A model generated the notes under the pieces. The model was given only the letters and a program-made list of their open reading frames with translations. It was not told the DNA's origin and did no database searches. A program made the translations under genes and the position numbers. Positions 22,436-33,104 of a stretch of DNA of 35,190 bases are shown here, one piece after another (the first letter of the stretch is position 1; each line of letters begins with the position of its first letter). The stretch comes from Novosphingobium rosa NBRC 15208 (GTDB lineage Bacteria > Pseudomonadota > Alphaproteobacteria > Sphingomonadales > Sphingomonadaceae): assembly GCF_001598555.1 (NCBI RefSeq), contig NZ_BCZE01000074.1:1-35190 (forward strand), written 5' to 3'.

Positions 22436-22738
22436 TTAGATCCCGCTCGTGACGTCGATCGACTGGCCGGGAGCCAGCGTCACGACCGCCTTCTTGACGT
22501 CGCTGCGCTTGTAGGGCTTGCCCTTCCAGCGCTTGGTCTTGCCCTTCTGGGTCAGCGTGTTCACGCCAACGACCTTGACGTCGAAGAGCGCTTCCACAGC
22601 TGCCTTGATTTCGGGCTTGGTCGCCTTGTCAGCCACCTTGAACACCACGGCGTTATGCTCGGAGAGCAGCGTGGTCTTCTCGGTGATGTGGGGCGCCACG
22701 ATCACGTCATAGTGACGCGTGTCGATACCGTTAGCCAT
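22436..22738 (-). CDS. rplW: 50S ribosomal protein L23
   Basis: Exit-tunnel rim protein that docks trigger factor and SRP, 100 residues. It contains VIVAPHITEKTTLLSEHNAVVF and VEALFDVKVVGVNTL then KTKRWKGKPYKRSDVKKAVV. The start overlaps the rplD stop by 8 nt (ATGGCTAA). Confidence 0.97.
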   Translation of the reverse strand: MANGIDTRHYDVIVAPHITEKTTLLSEHNAVVFKVADKATKPEIKAAVEALFDVKVVGVNTLTQKGKTKRWKGKPYKRSDVKKAVVTLAPGQSIDVTSGI

Positions 22739-23357
22739 TGAAACGGGCCTCCAGCTTTTCGACAGCGGCGCGGGTCAGCACCAGCGTGTCATGCTTCAGG
22801 ATGTCGTAAACGTTGGCGCCAACGGCGGGCAGAACGTTCACGCCGACGAGGTTGCCAGCAGCCTGAGCGAAACCGGCGTTGACGGCTTCACCGTCGATCA
22901 CCAGCACCTTGCCGGCAATGCCAGCCTTGGCGAACGTGGCGGCCAGACCCTTGGTCTTGGCTTCGGCCAGTTCCAGGCTGTCGACCACGATCAGGCCATT
23001 GTCGACCTTCGAGGACAGGGCGAGCTTGAGGCCAAGCGCGCGGATCTTCTTGTTCAGCGAGATGTTGAACTCGCGAACGCGCGGACCCATCGCCTTACCA
23101 CCGCCGATGAAGACGGGAGCCTTGCGATCGCCGTGACGGGCGGAACCGCCGCCCTTCTGGTTGCCGAACTTCTTGCCGGTGCGGGCAACGTCCGAACGCT
23201 CGCGGGCGCCACGGGCGATGCCGCGACGGTTCTCGAGCTGCCAGGTGACAACGCGGTGCAGGATGTCAGCGCGCGGCTCGAGGCCGAACACAGCATCGTT
23301 CAGTTCGATTTCGCCAGCAGCGGCCGAACCGTCGAGATTCTTGATCTGGACCTTCAC
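22731..23357 (-). CDS. rplD: 50S ribosomal protein L4
   Basis: Large-subunit protein of 208 residues whose extended loop lines the exit tunnel; here the loop is KFGNQKGGGSARHGDRKAP and flanking residues. In E. coli L4 represses its own S10 operon by attenuation and translational control. Whether that occurs here is open, but hairpins exist on both sides of rpsJ. It starts 3 bp after rplC. Confidence 0.97.
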   Translation of the reverse strand: MKVQIKNLDGSAAAGEIELNDAVFGLEPRADILHRVVTWQLENRRGIARGARERSDVARTGKKFGNQKGGGSARHGDRKAPVFIGGGKAMGPRVREFNISLNKKIRALGLKLALSSKVDNGLIVVDSLELAEAKTKGLAATFAKAGIAGKVLVIDGEAVNAGFAQAAGNLVGVNVLPAVGANVYDILKHDTLVLTRAAVEKLEARFNG

Positions 23358-23360
23358 GGC

Positions 23361-24083
23361 TTAACCCTCCTGACCAGCGTCGGCTTCGACAGCCGGAGCA
23401 GCATCGTTGGCGGTCTTGAGACCGGCAGGATACGGCGCCTCGGCGTGACGCGAAACCTTGACCGCATCGCGAACCAGCAACCAGCCGTTCTTGGCGCCGG
23501 GCACGGAGCCCTTCACGAAGATCAGGCCGCGATCGCTGTCGGTGCGAACGACTTCGAGATTCTGCTGGGTGCGCTGACGGTCACCCATGTGGCCGGCCAT
23601 CTTCTTGTTCTTGAAGACCTTGCCGGGATCCTGACGGTTGCCCGTCGAACCATGCGCACGGTGAGAGATCGACACACCATGGGTGGCGCGCATACCGCCG
23701 AAGCCCCAGCGCTTCATGGCGCCGGCAAAGCCCTTACCCTGGGTGTGACCCGTGATGTCCACCAGCTGGCCATCGACGAAATGCGAGGCGGCGATCGTTG
23801 CACCCACATCGAGCAGGGCATCGTCGGCGACGCGGAATTCGGCGACTTCCATCTTCAGCGGCACTTCAGCCTTGGCGAAATGCTCACGCTGCGGCTTGGC
23901 GACATTCTTCTGCTTGGCGGCGCCCGCACCCAGCTGGACCGCGACGTAACCGTCACGCTCAGCAGTGCGAACCGAAACCACCTGGCAATCTTCCAGCGAC
24001 AGAACCGTCACGGGGACGTGCCGACCGTCTTCCTGGAAAAGGCGGGTCATCCCCACCTTCTTAGCGATCACGCCGGTGCGCAT
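23361..24083 (-). CDS. rplC: 50S ribosomal protein L3
   Basis: Early-assembly protein reaching toward the peptidyl transferase centre, 240 residues (E. coli 209). It begins MRTGVIAKKVGMTRLFQEDG. GSTGNRQDPGKVFKNKKMAG includes Q151, the equivalent of the PrmB-methylated Q150 of E. coli. A roughly 25-residue Ala/Glu-rich C-terminal tail accounts for the extra length. A strong AAGGAG site precedes the ATG, after an unusually long 276-bp spacer from rpsJ. Confidence 0.97.
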   Translation of the reverse strand: MRTGVIAKKVGMTRLFQEDGRHVPVTVLSLEDCQVVSVRTAERDGYVAVQLGAGAAKQKNVAKPQREHFAKAEVPLKMEVAEFRVADDALLDVGATIAASHFVDGQLVDITGHTQGKGFAGAMKRWGFGGMRATHGVSISHRAHGSTGNRQDPGKVFKNKKMAGHMGDRQRTQQNLEVVRTDSDRGLIFVKGSVPGAKNGWLLVRDAVKVSRHAEAPYPAGLKTANDAAPAVEADAGQEG

Positions 24084-24359
24084 GATCCATACTCCTTAAA
24101 TGCACAGAGGCCTGCGGAGGCCCATCCCCCACAGGCATGTTTTACAGCCCTGTTTTTAAACGAGCCCCGTCCGGGCTGCGCGCCACCACGCAAAAAGCGT
24201 TGTGGCAAGACGGGGGACGCTTGCCCGGCTTTGCCCGAAGGCCCCTGCCGGAGGTATCCCTTGATCATCGCGTTCCTGGGGGCCGGAAAACCCCGCCAGA
24301 CTCAGCCAAAAGACGAATCAGGCAACGCGAGATGGGGGCCCTTAGCAGGCCCCCGCGGC
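24084..24359 (-). promoter_or_regulatory. Structured spacer between rpsJ and rplC
   Basis: This 276-bp gap is unusual because rpsJ and rplC are normally close. On the - strand it contains GGGGGCC/GGCCCCC (arms 24334-24340 and 24348-24354) 5 bp after the rpsJ stop. It also contains a 10-bp stem with one mismatch around a TTTTT loop (24182-24191 and 24197-24206). Neither is followed by a good U-tract. No clear -35/-10 pair was found. A leader for rplC with its own promoter is plausible. Confidence 0.4.
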
Positions 24360-24671
24360 TTACGCCAGCTTGATTTCAACGTTAACGCCAGCGGCAAGAT
24401 CGAGCTTCATCAGAGCATCGACGGTGGCGGCGTTGGGCTGCACGATGTCCAGGAGGCGCTTGTAGGTGCGCACTTCAAACTGTTCACGCGACTTCTTGTC
24501 GATGTGAGGGCCACGGTTGACCGTGAACTTCTCGATCTTGGTCGGCAGAGGAATGGGGCCACGAATGAGGGCGCCGGTGCGACGGGCGGTGTCGGCGATT
24601 TCGCCGGTGGCCTGATCAAGCACGCGGTGGTCGAACGCCTTGAGGCGAATGCGGATGTTCTGAGCTTCCAT
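24360..24671 (-). CDS. rpsJ: 30S ribosomal protein S10 (NusE)
   Basis: Small-subunit head protein that also acts in antitermination complexes with NusB and couples NusG to the ribosome. The 103-residue sequence begins MEAQNIRIRLKAFDHRVLDQ and contains RTGALIRGPIPLPTKIEKFTV. It lies just 24 bp after a U-tract terminator that follows tuf, so its transcription needs readthrough or a promoter embedded in the tuf end. Confidence 0.97.
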   Translation of the reverse strand: MEAQNIRIRLKAFDHRVLDQATGEIADTARRTGALIRGPIPLPTKIEKFTVNRGPHIDKKSREQFEVRTYKRLLDIVQPNAATVDALMKLDLAAGVNVEIKLA

Positions 24672-24695
24672 GTCCTGCTACCGATGAGAAAGAGC

Positions 24696-24745
24696 AAAAA
24701 AATCATTTCCCCCGGCCTTCATCCCTTTTGGGGAACCGGGGGAAA
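24696..24745 (-). terminator. Second tandem terminator between tuf and rpsJ
   Basis: TTTCCCCCGG/CCGGGGGAAA is a perfect 10-bp stem (arms 24706-24715 and 24736-24745) around a 20-nt region that can itself partly pair. On the - strand it is followed by TGATTTTTTT (A run at 24696-24702). Only about 24 bp separate the T-run from the rpsJ ATG. Confidence 0.75.
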
Positions 24746-24749
24746 CGAG

Positions 24750-24790
24750 AAAAAACCGTCAGCCCGAGTGGAGCGAATCACACTCGGGCT
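24750..24790 (-). terminator. First tandem terminator after tuf
   Basis: AGCCCGAGTG/CACTCGGGCT is a perfect 10-bp stem (arms 24761-24770 and 24781-24790) with a 10-nt loop. On the - strand GACGG and then TTTTTT follow (A run at 24750-24755). It starts 12 bp after the tuf stop. Confidence 0.75.
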
Positions 24791-24802
24791 GCGCGGCCTA
24801 TA

Positions 24803-25993
<1,191 letters not shown>

Positions 25994-26054
25994 GTTTCAA
26001 ACCTTCTTTTCGTTCGAATGTCAATTTTCAACGGGACGGCACCTGCCAGACTCA

Positions 26055-26185
26055 CGCCTGAAAATCAGGCGCCGCCCCTAGCCTGATCTGATCGATCAGG
26101 CAAGCGTGTCGTTATGTCTGATCCGTCAGGCCCGATTTCAAGGGGGACGAAACCGCCCTCACCCTGTCACCGGGCCTGAACTGGA

Positions 26186-26192
<7 letters not shown>
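26055..26192 (-). repeat. Cluster of CCTGA/TCAGG inverted repeats in the fusA-tuf spacer
   Basis: Four short hairpins share one core: CGCCTGA/TCAGGCG (26055-26061 and 26065-26071), GCCTGAT/ATCAGGC (26081-26087 and 26095-26101), a weaker CTGA/TCAG (about 26118-26129), and GGCCTGA/TCAGGCC (26173-26179 and 26186-26192). The last includes the fusA stop codon. No U-tract follows any of them. They may be a regulatory leader for tuf, a protein-binding array, or decayed terminators. Confidence 0.45.
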
Positions 26193-28258
<2,066 letters not shown>

Positions 28259-28329
28259 GGTTGCTTCCTCGGGTTCGGGTTGGAGCCGGTAAGGCCCCTG
28301 CCCTTAGGTTCAGTACTGTGACATCCGTG

Positions 28330-28356
28330 TGACGGGCCCGCAAAACAGGCCCGTCA
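28330..28356 (-). promoter_or_regulatory. Hairpin between rpsG and fusA
   Basis: TGACGGGCC/GGCCCGTCA is a perfect 9-bp stem (arms 28330-28338 and 28348-28356) with a 9-nt loop. It begins 23 bp after the rpsG stop. The following CACGGATGTC has no U-tract, so it is more likely a processing or S7-type control element than a terminator; this is inference. Confidence 0.4.
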
Positions 28357-28379
28357 GACAGAAGATTGCCAGCGCCAGA

Positions 28380-28850
28380 TTACCAGCGATAGTGGCTGAA
28401 CGCGCGGTTGGCGTCGGCCATACGGTGGGTGTCTTCGCGCTTCTTCACGGCGTTGCCGCGGTTGTTGGCAGCATCGAGCAGCTCAGCCGACAGGCGGGCC
28501 GACATGGTGGTCTCGCTGCGGTTGCGCGCGGCGGTGATCAGCCAGCGGATGGCCAGGGCCTGGGCGCGCTCGGGGCGCACTTCGACGGGGACCTGATAGG
28601 TCGCACCACCGACGCGGCGGCTGCGCACTTCGATCTGCGGCTTCACATTGTTCAGCGCATCGTGGAACAGCTGAACGGGGTCAGCCTTCGCACGGGTCTG
28701 CATGGTTTCCAGAGCGCCATAGACGATGCTCTCGGCAACCGACTTCTTGCCGTCCAGCATGAGGTTGTTCATGAACTTGGACAGAACCTGATCGCCATGC
28801 ATGGGATCGGGCAGGATTTCCCGCTTCTCGGGACGACGACGACGTGACAT
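28380..28850 (-). CDS. rpsG: 30S ribosomal protein S7
   Basis: Primary 16S rRNA-binding protein that organises the head domain, 156 residues as usual. It begins MSRRRRPEKREILPDPMHGDQVL and contains KFMNNLMLDGKKSVAESIVY and RVGGATYQVPVEVRPERAQ. In E. coli S7 represses the str operon. It lies 90 bp after rpsL, the gap holding only a 6-bp AGGGCT/AGCCCT stem. Confidence 0.97.
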   Translation of the reverse strand: MSRRRRPEKREILPDPMHGDQVLSKFMNNLMLDGKKSVAESIVYGALETMQTRAKADPVQLFHDALNNVKPQIEVRSRRVGGATYQVPVEVRPERAQALAIRWLITAARNRSETTMSARLSAELLDAANNRGNAVKKREDTHRMADANRAFSHYRW

Positions 28851-28940
28851 CGTATGAATTCCTTATCTTATACGGCTCGCGGCAAGCGGCCTGAATAGAG
28901 GCAGGGCTTGTTCAGCCCTTCGCCTTCTTACTTGGCCAGA

Positions 28941-29312
28941 TTACTTCGGACGCTTGGCGCCGTACTTCGAACGGCTCTGCTTGCGGTTCTTCACGCCCTG
29001 GGTATCCAGAACGCCGCGCAGCACGTGGTAACGCACGCCGGGAAGATCGCGCACACGACCGCCGCGGATCAGCACAACCGAGTGCTCCTGCAGGTTGTGG
29101 CCTTCACCGGGGATGTACGAAATGACTTCGCGGCTGTTGGTCAGACGGATCTTGGCGACCTTGCGGAGAGCCGAGTTCGGCTTCTTCGGGGTGGTCGTGT
29201 ACACGCGGGTGCAGACGCCGCGCTTCTGCGGGTTCTGCTCCATCGCCGGGACCTTGGACTTGGTCTTCTGCGGCTCGCGACCCTTGCGGATCAGCTGGTT
29301 GATTGTAGGCAT
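28941..29312 (-). CDS. rpsL: 30S ribosomal protein S12 with arginine at position 88
   Basis: Decoding-centre protein of 123 residues and first gene of the str segment. It keeps K43 in TTTPKKPNSALRK and D89, the residue methylthiolated in E. coli. However, the 88th residue is arginine (RGGRVRDLPGV, codon CGC) where E. coli has K88. With the alignment ungapped to this point, this equals the K88R change known to give streptomycin resistance in other bacteria. It is probably natural in this lineage, since sphingomonads are often streptomycin-resistant. The ATG is at 29312. Confidence 0.97.
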   Translation of the reverse strand: MPTINQLIRKGREPQKTKSKVPAMEQNPQKRGVCTRVYTTTPKKPNSALRKVAKIRLTNSREVISYIPGEGHNLQEHSVVLIRGGRVRDLPGVRYHVLRGVLDTQGVKNRKQSRSKYGAKRPK

Positions 29313-29810
29313 GAAGGGACTTCACCTTGTTAGATGATACCATCGACACAGGTGAAGACGAAAGGCCGCACAGCGAATCGCGCAAGGAGGAACCCTGCCG
29401 ATAGAACCGATGCGAACCGAAACGCTCCACCCCTGCCAGCGGCACCGGGTTACTTTGACGGATAACGCTGGGCTTTCAGCGGGTTGTCCCCACAAACGCC
29501 CGGCACGCACCGGCAATGTTCAGCTCATTGACGACAGGGCCAGCGGCATGCCGTCCCATCGCGAACAGCGCGGCCCTTAGGCCTGTTGGCGCCTCAGGTC
29601 AAGCGCGGCCATGGCGGGCAAGCGTTGCGCATTGCCTTACAAGCGCCCGGCAGTTAAGGGAAACGCCATTCGCATGGACCCGGTGAAATTCCGGGTGGCT
29701 CTTCCGGCCGCCGATCCGCCGGACAACGCCCAAGCCTTTTGGGCCTCGCCGCAGACATCTCCCTTCGCCTCTCTGGCGACGCCTGCGGCCCAATCACACG
29801 CGGATTTTGC
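29313..29810. other. Gene-free spacer between divergent rpsL and the SulP gene
   Basis: This 498-bp region must hold the promoter of the str genes (- strand) and of the transporter (+ strand). I could not assign either with confidence. A TATCAT hexamer on the - strand (rc of 29335-29340) would suit a -10 but has no good -35. A 6-bp GCCCAA/TTGGGC hairpin lies at 29728-29744. Short open frames here look like chance. Confidence 0.4.
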
Positions 29811-31295
29811 ATGACTGCCCTTACCCTTGCCCGTTACCGCGCCGAATGGTTCGGCGGGGCCAGCGCCGCTCGGCGCGACATCCTTGCCGGCATGGTCGGC
29901 ACCTTCGCGCTCATCCCCGAGGTGATCGCTTTTTCCTTCGTGGCGGGCGTCGATCCGCAGGTAGGGCTGTTCGCCTCCTTCGTGATCGGCATCGTCATCG
30001 CCTTTGCCGGAGGACGCCCGGCGATGATCTCGGGCGCGGCAGGCTCGGTGGCGCTGGTGGCCGCCGCGCTGGTTCATGCCCATGGCCTGCCCTATCTGCT
30101 GACCGCCACGGTGATGGCCGGGCTTTTTCAGATCCTCTTCGGCCTGCTGGGGCTGGATGTGCTGCTGCGCTTCGTGTCCCGCTCGGTCCGGACAGGCTTT
30201 GTCAACGCACTGGCGATCCTGATCTTTTCCGCACAGGTGCCCCAGATGCTGGGCGTCGACTGGCACACCTATGCGATGATCGCGCTGGGCCTTGCCATCA
30301 TCTACCTGCTCCCGCGCCTGACCACCGCGATCCCCTCGCCCCTGATCTGCATCGTGGTGCTGACGGTGGTGAGCATCGCCATCCCCATGCCGATCCGCAC
30401 CGTGGCCGATCTGGGCCGCCTGCCCTCATCGCTGCCAAGCTTCGCCCTGCCCGCCATCCCGCTTAGCCTTGAGACGCTCAAGATCGTCGCCCCCTACGCC
30501 TTCGCCATGGCAGCGGTGGGCCTGCTGGAATCGATGATGACCGCCAGCGTGGTGGATGACCTGACCGAAACCACCAGCTCCAAGGCCCGCGAATGCACCG
30601 GCCTTGGGTTGGCGAATGTGGCGGTCGGCCTGTTCGGCGGCATCGCGGGCTGTGGCATGATCGGGCAGACTGTGGGCAATGTGCGCTATGGCGGGCGCGG
30701 CAGGCTCTCCACGCTGGTGGCGGGCGTCTTCCTGCTGCTGGTGATGGTGCCCCTGCGCCCCTGGGCCGAAAAGGTGCCCGTCGCTGCGCTGGTGGCGATC
30801 ATGATCATGGTCTCGATCAGCACCTTCTCATGGAGCTCGATCAGCGACCTGGCCCGCCATCCCAAGGTCTCTGGCATCGTGATGCTGGCGACCGTGGCAG
30901 TGACAGTTGCCACGCATGATTTGTCCGCAGGCGTCGGCGTGGGCGTGCTGCTCTCGGGCGTGTTCTTCGCCTTCAAGGTCACGCGGCTGATGGCGGTGCA
31001 GGTGGGCTACGATGCCCCCACCGACACCCGCCGCTACACCGTCTCCGGCCAGATCTTCTTCGCCAGCGCGGATATCTTCGCCGACCACTTCGATCTGCGC
31101 GACACGGCGGCGCATGTCCGCATCGACCTCACGCAAGCGCATTTGTGGGACATCACCGCCGTCGGCGCGCTGGAGGATGTCGTCACCCGCATGCGCCGCC
31201 ATGGCATCGCGGTGGAGCTGATCGGGCTGAACGAGGCAAGCGCGATTCTGGTGGATCGGCATGCGCCTCTGGTGCGGGATGTGCAGGGGGTTTGA
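29811..31295 (+). CDS. SulP family anion transporter with STAS domain
   Basis: Inner-membrane secondary transporter of 494 residues. The N-terminal two thirds (about 1-390) is a series of hydrophobic segments including GMVGTFALIPEVIAFSFVAGV and GGRPAMISGAAGSVALV, typical of SulP proteins. The C-terminus (about 400-494) is a STAS domain with LWDITAVGALEDV, similar to the anti-sigma-antagonist loop. The family carries sulfate, bicarbonate, dicarboxylates or other anions; the substrate cannot be read here. I chose ATG 29811 (MTALTLARYRAEW) over upstream in-frame starts because the earlier residues are not family-like. No clear ribosome binding site. It converges on the carbon-nitrogen hydrolase gene. 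Confidence 0.92.
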   Translation: MTALTLARYRAEWFGGASAARRDILAGMVGTFALIPEVIAFSFVAGVDPQVGLFASFVIGIVIAFAGGRPAMISGAAGSVALVAAALVHAHGLPYLLTATVMAGLFQILFGLLGLDVLLRFVSRSVRTGFVNALAILIFSAQVPQMLGVDWHTYAMIALGLAIIYLLPRLTTAIPSPLICIVVLTVVSIAIPMPIRTVADLGRLPSSLPSFALPAIPLSLETLKIVAPYAFAMAAVGLLESMMTASVVDDLTETTSSKARECTGLGLANVAVGLFGGIAGCGMIGQTVGNVRYGGRGRLSTLVAGVFLLLVMVPLRPWAEKVPVAALVAIMIMVSISTFSWSSISDLARHPKVSGIVMLATVAVTVATHDLSAGVGVGVLLSGVFFAFKVTRLMAVQVGYDAPTDTRRYTVSGQIFFASADIFADHFDLRDTAAHVRIDLTQAHLWDITAVGALEDVVTRMRRHGIAVELIGLNEASAILVDRHAPLVRDVQGV

Positions 31296-31334
31296 AAAGG
31301 TGAATGCGAGGGCCATCGCCCTCGCGCTCCCTTT
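31295..31334 (-). repeat. Dispersed hairpin element, copy B
   Basis: Read on the - strand, AAGGGAGC is followed by an 8-bp stem GCGAGGGC/GCCCTCGC around GATG and the tail ATTCACCTTTT. It starts at the last base of the SulP stop codon. Its first 30 bases match copy A with one difference, which turns a T-G pair of the stem into C-G. The tail is shorter than in copies A and C. Confidence 0.75.
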
Positions 31335-31381
31335 ACTGTCTACGTTGCGCCTCGGGTTCGGCCTTGCGCCCAGCTTGCCGC

Positions 31382-31412
31382 GCCGCAGGCTAGAAAGATT
31401 GCTGCCTGCGGC
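31382..31412. other. Hairpin inside the segment between elements B and C
   Basis: GCCGCAGGC/GCCTGCGGC forms a perfect 9-bp stem (31382-31390 and 31404-31412) with a 13-nt loop. It lies in the 139 bp (31335-31473) that separate the two oppositely oriented repeat elements. No open reading frame of note occurs there. Confidence 0.45.
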
Positions 31413-31473
31413 ACGCAGGTGGAGAGCCCGCGCGCAACATTTCGGTACCACCGCCTTCTCTTCGGAAGACGTT

Positions 31474-31520
31474 ATGGGAGCGCGAGGGGGTAACCCCCTC
31501 GCTTTTTCTCTTCTTACCTT
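31474..31520 (+). repeat. Dispersed hairpin element, copy C, terminator-like
   Basis: ATGGGAGC is followed by a 9-bp stem GCGAGGGGG/CCCCCTCGC (31482-31490 and 31494-31502) around TAA, then TTTTTCTCTTCTTACCTT. On the + strand this is a good rho-independent terminator and could end the SulP transcript. Its tail contains the stop codon (31514-31516, - strand) of the carbon-nitrogen hydrolase gene. Confidence 0.8.
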
Positions 31521-32437
31521 AAATCCACCACTTTCACTTTGGGCAACTCAACAGCCCCCGGCTGCTTCGCCCAATCCCGCGCGGGCAGCACCCCGCCGTT
31601 CGCGCGCAGAGCCTCCACCCGCGCCAGATCGACCTCAGCGAAAACCCACTGCGAAGAATCCATCGCACCGATGGCGATCACGCCGTCGGGCGGGAAACGC
31701 CAGTCGCCGCCCTTGGGCCCATCGGGCGGGCCATAGAGCCCCGCAGCGCCATGGTTCACATCCAGCGCCGGCGACCACGGCGCCAGACCCACGGTCGGCG
31801 ATTGCGCGACATACATTTGCCCCTCCAGCGCGCGGGCCTGAGAACCGATCCGCACCCGCCAATAGCCTTGGGGCGTGTCGGTGCAGCTTGGCACCAGCAA
31901 AAGCTGCGCGCCTGCTTCCACCGCCGCACGGGCGATCAGGGGGAATTCGCTGTCATAGCAGATGGCGATGGCGATGCGGCCCAGCGCGGTCTCGAAGAGA
32001 TGCAGCGGGGCGCTCACGGCGCTGGCGGGGAAGACGCCCCATTCCTCGGCCTCGAAGCGGGTCATCATCAGCTTGTCCTGATGGCCGGCCTTGCCTTGCG
32101 GCGTGAAGAGCCGCGCACGGTTGAGGTAATGGCCTTCCACCAGCACCGGCCCGCTGGCCGCCAGAATGTGCAGGCCATGGCGCGCGGCCAGATCGGCATG
32201 CAGCGCGTCCGCCCGCTCCATCAACCCGGCCACCGTCGCCAGCGAGCCGTGGAGGTCGCTCTGCGTCGCCGCATCCAGACTGGCCAGTTCCATCGCGCCA
32301 TATTCAGGGAACACCGCGAGAGCCGCGCCCCCGGCGGCGGCCTGCTTCACCCAGCGGGTCAGCTTGGCTTCATAGGCGGCCCAGTCGGGAAATTGGTCGA
32401 TCGGGTATTGGGCCAGAGCGATGGTGTAAGCGGGCAT
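31514..32437 (-). CDS. Carbon-nitrogen hydrolase (nitrilase superfamily)
   Basis: Cytoplasmic amidase/nitrilase-fold enzyme of 307 residues that cleaves non-peptide C-N bonds. The catalytic triad is visible: E45 in FPEYGAME, K122 in HQDKLMM and C160 in ICYDSEFP. The closest type by eye is the predicted amidohydrolase group and not a true nitrilase. The start ATG at 32437 overlaps the stop of the acetyltransferase gene (TGATG), so the two are translationally coupled. An earlier in-frame ATG at 32455 is less likely. The substrate is unknown. Confidence 0.9.
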   Translation of the reverse strand: MPAYTIALAQYPIDQFPDWAAYEAKLTRWVKQAAAGGAALAVFPEYGAMELASLDAATQSDLHGSLATVAGLMERADALHADLAARHGLHILAASGPVLVEGHYLNRARLFTPQGKAGHQDKLMMTRFEAEEWGVFPASAVSAPLHLFETALGRIAIAICYDSEFPLIARAAVEAGAQLLLVPSCTDTPQGYWRVRIGSQARALEGQMYVAQSPTVGLAPWSPALDVNHGAAGLYGPPDGPKGGDWRFPPDGVIAIGAMDSSQWVFAEVDLARVEALRANGGVLPARDWAKQPGAVELPKVKVVDLR

Positions 32438-33027
32438 CAGAGCGTCTTGATCCAATATTGCATCGGCTTTTCGCTGGGTTCGGTCTCGCCATGGTCTTTC
32501 CAGGCGAAATTGGTGATCAGGCCCTCGACAGGCTCATAGCCGCGCTTGCGCCAGAACGGATCGAGCGGCTGGAAATCGGCAGGGCGCGCGGGATGGTCCA
32601 GCGGGCGGATCACGCCGCAAAAGGTCGCGGCCTTGGCGCCGAGGCGTCTGGCCTGCTCCTCGCGGTGGTCGAAGAAGGCATGGCCGATGCCGCGCCCGCG
32701 ATACTCGGGCAGCAGCACGCTTTCGCCGAAATAGAACAGGCTGGCGGTGTCGATCCCGCGCGCCTCGAAGGCTTGACGGTAGGTTTCCTTCTGCTCGACC
32801 ATCGGCGAGGCAGTGGCGACGCCCACGATCCGCTCACCATCATAGGCGCCGATCAGCACGGCTTTTTCCGAAGCGCCGAAATCGCGCAGATAGTCCGATT
32901 CCGCGTTGGGATCGCCGTGGTAGAGGTACGGCCATTCGGCAAAGACCGCGCAGCGCAGCCGGGCAAGGTCTGGGATGGCGGCGCGCAGGGCATCGCCCGC
33001 AAGGGGGTGGATCGCGATCTGGGTCAT
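32437..33027 (-). CDS. GNAT family N-acetyltransferase
   Basis: Acetyl-CoA-dependent acyltransferase homologue of 196 residues. The acetyl-CoA-binding motif A is seen as LLPEYRGRGIGHAFF, with R110-G-R-G-I-G115, preceded by the typical FGESVLL strand. An AGGGA ribosome binding site lies before the ATG. The gene overlaps the carbon-nitrogen hydrolase gene by one base. Fused GNAT and carbon-nitrogen hydrolase proteins are known (for example Bacillus YhcX), so the two products probably act on the same compound. Acceptor unknown. Confidence 0.88.
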   Translation of the reverse strand: MTQIAIHPLAGDALRAAIPDLARLRCAVFAEWPYLYHGDPNAESDYLRDFGASEKAVLIGAYDGERIVGVATASPMVEQKETYRQAFEARGIDTASLFYFGESVLLPEYRGRGIGHAFFDHREEQARRLGAKAATFCGVIRPLDHPARPADFQPLDPFWRKRGYEPVEGLITNFAWKDHGETEPSEKPMQYWIKTL

Positions 33028-33104
33028 GCCCCATTCCCTAACCCGGCGATGGGGCGATGGCGAGCCCCCTTCCCCCTCGCCCGCGCAGGGCCTATGGTGC
33101 CGCC

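Noticed and set aside
29611..29814. 67-residue frame whose TGA overlaps the SulP ATG (ATGA), suggesting a coupled leader peptide
   Set aside because: No ribosome binding site, no recognisable sequence, and the region has many chance frames on both strands. The overlap alone is weak.
29637..30266. 209-residue - strand frame overlapping the SulP start
   Set aside because: Antisense to a well-supported transporter and His/Gln-rich in the manner of shadow frames.
31261..32106. 281-residue + strand frame covering the repeat pair and antisense to the carbon-nitrogen hydrolase
   Set aside because: Low-complexity Arg/Ala/Pro translation; the hydrolase has an intact catalytic triad on the other strand.
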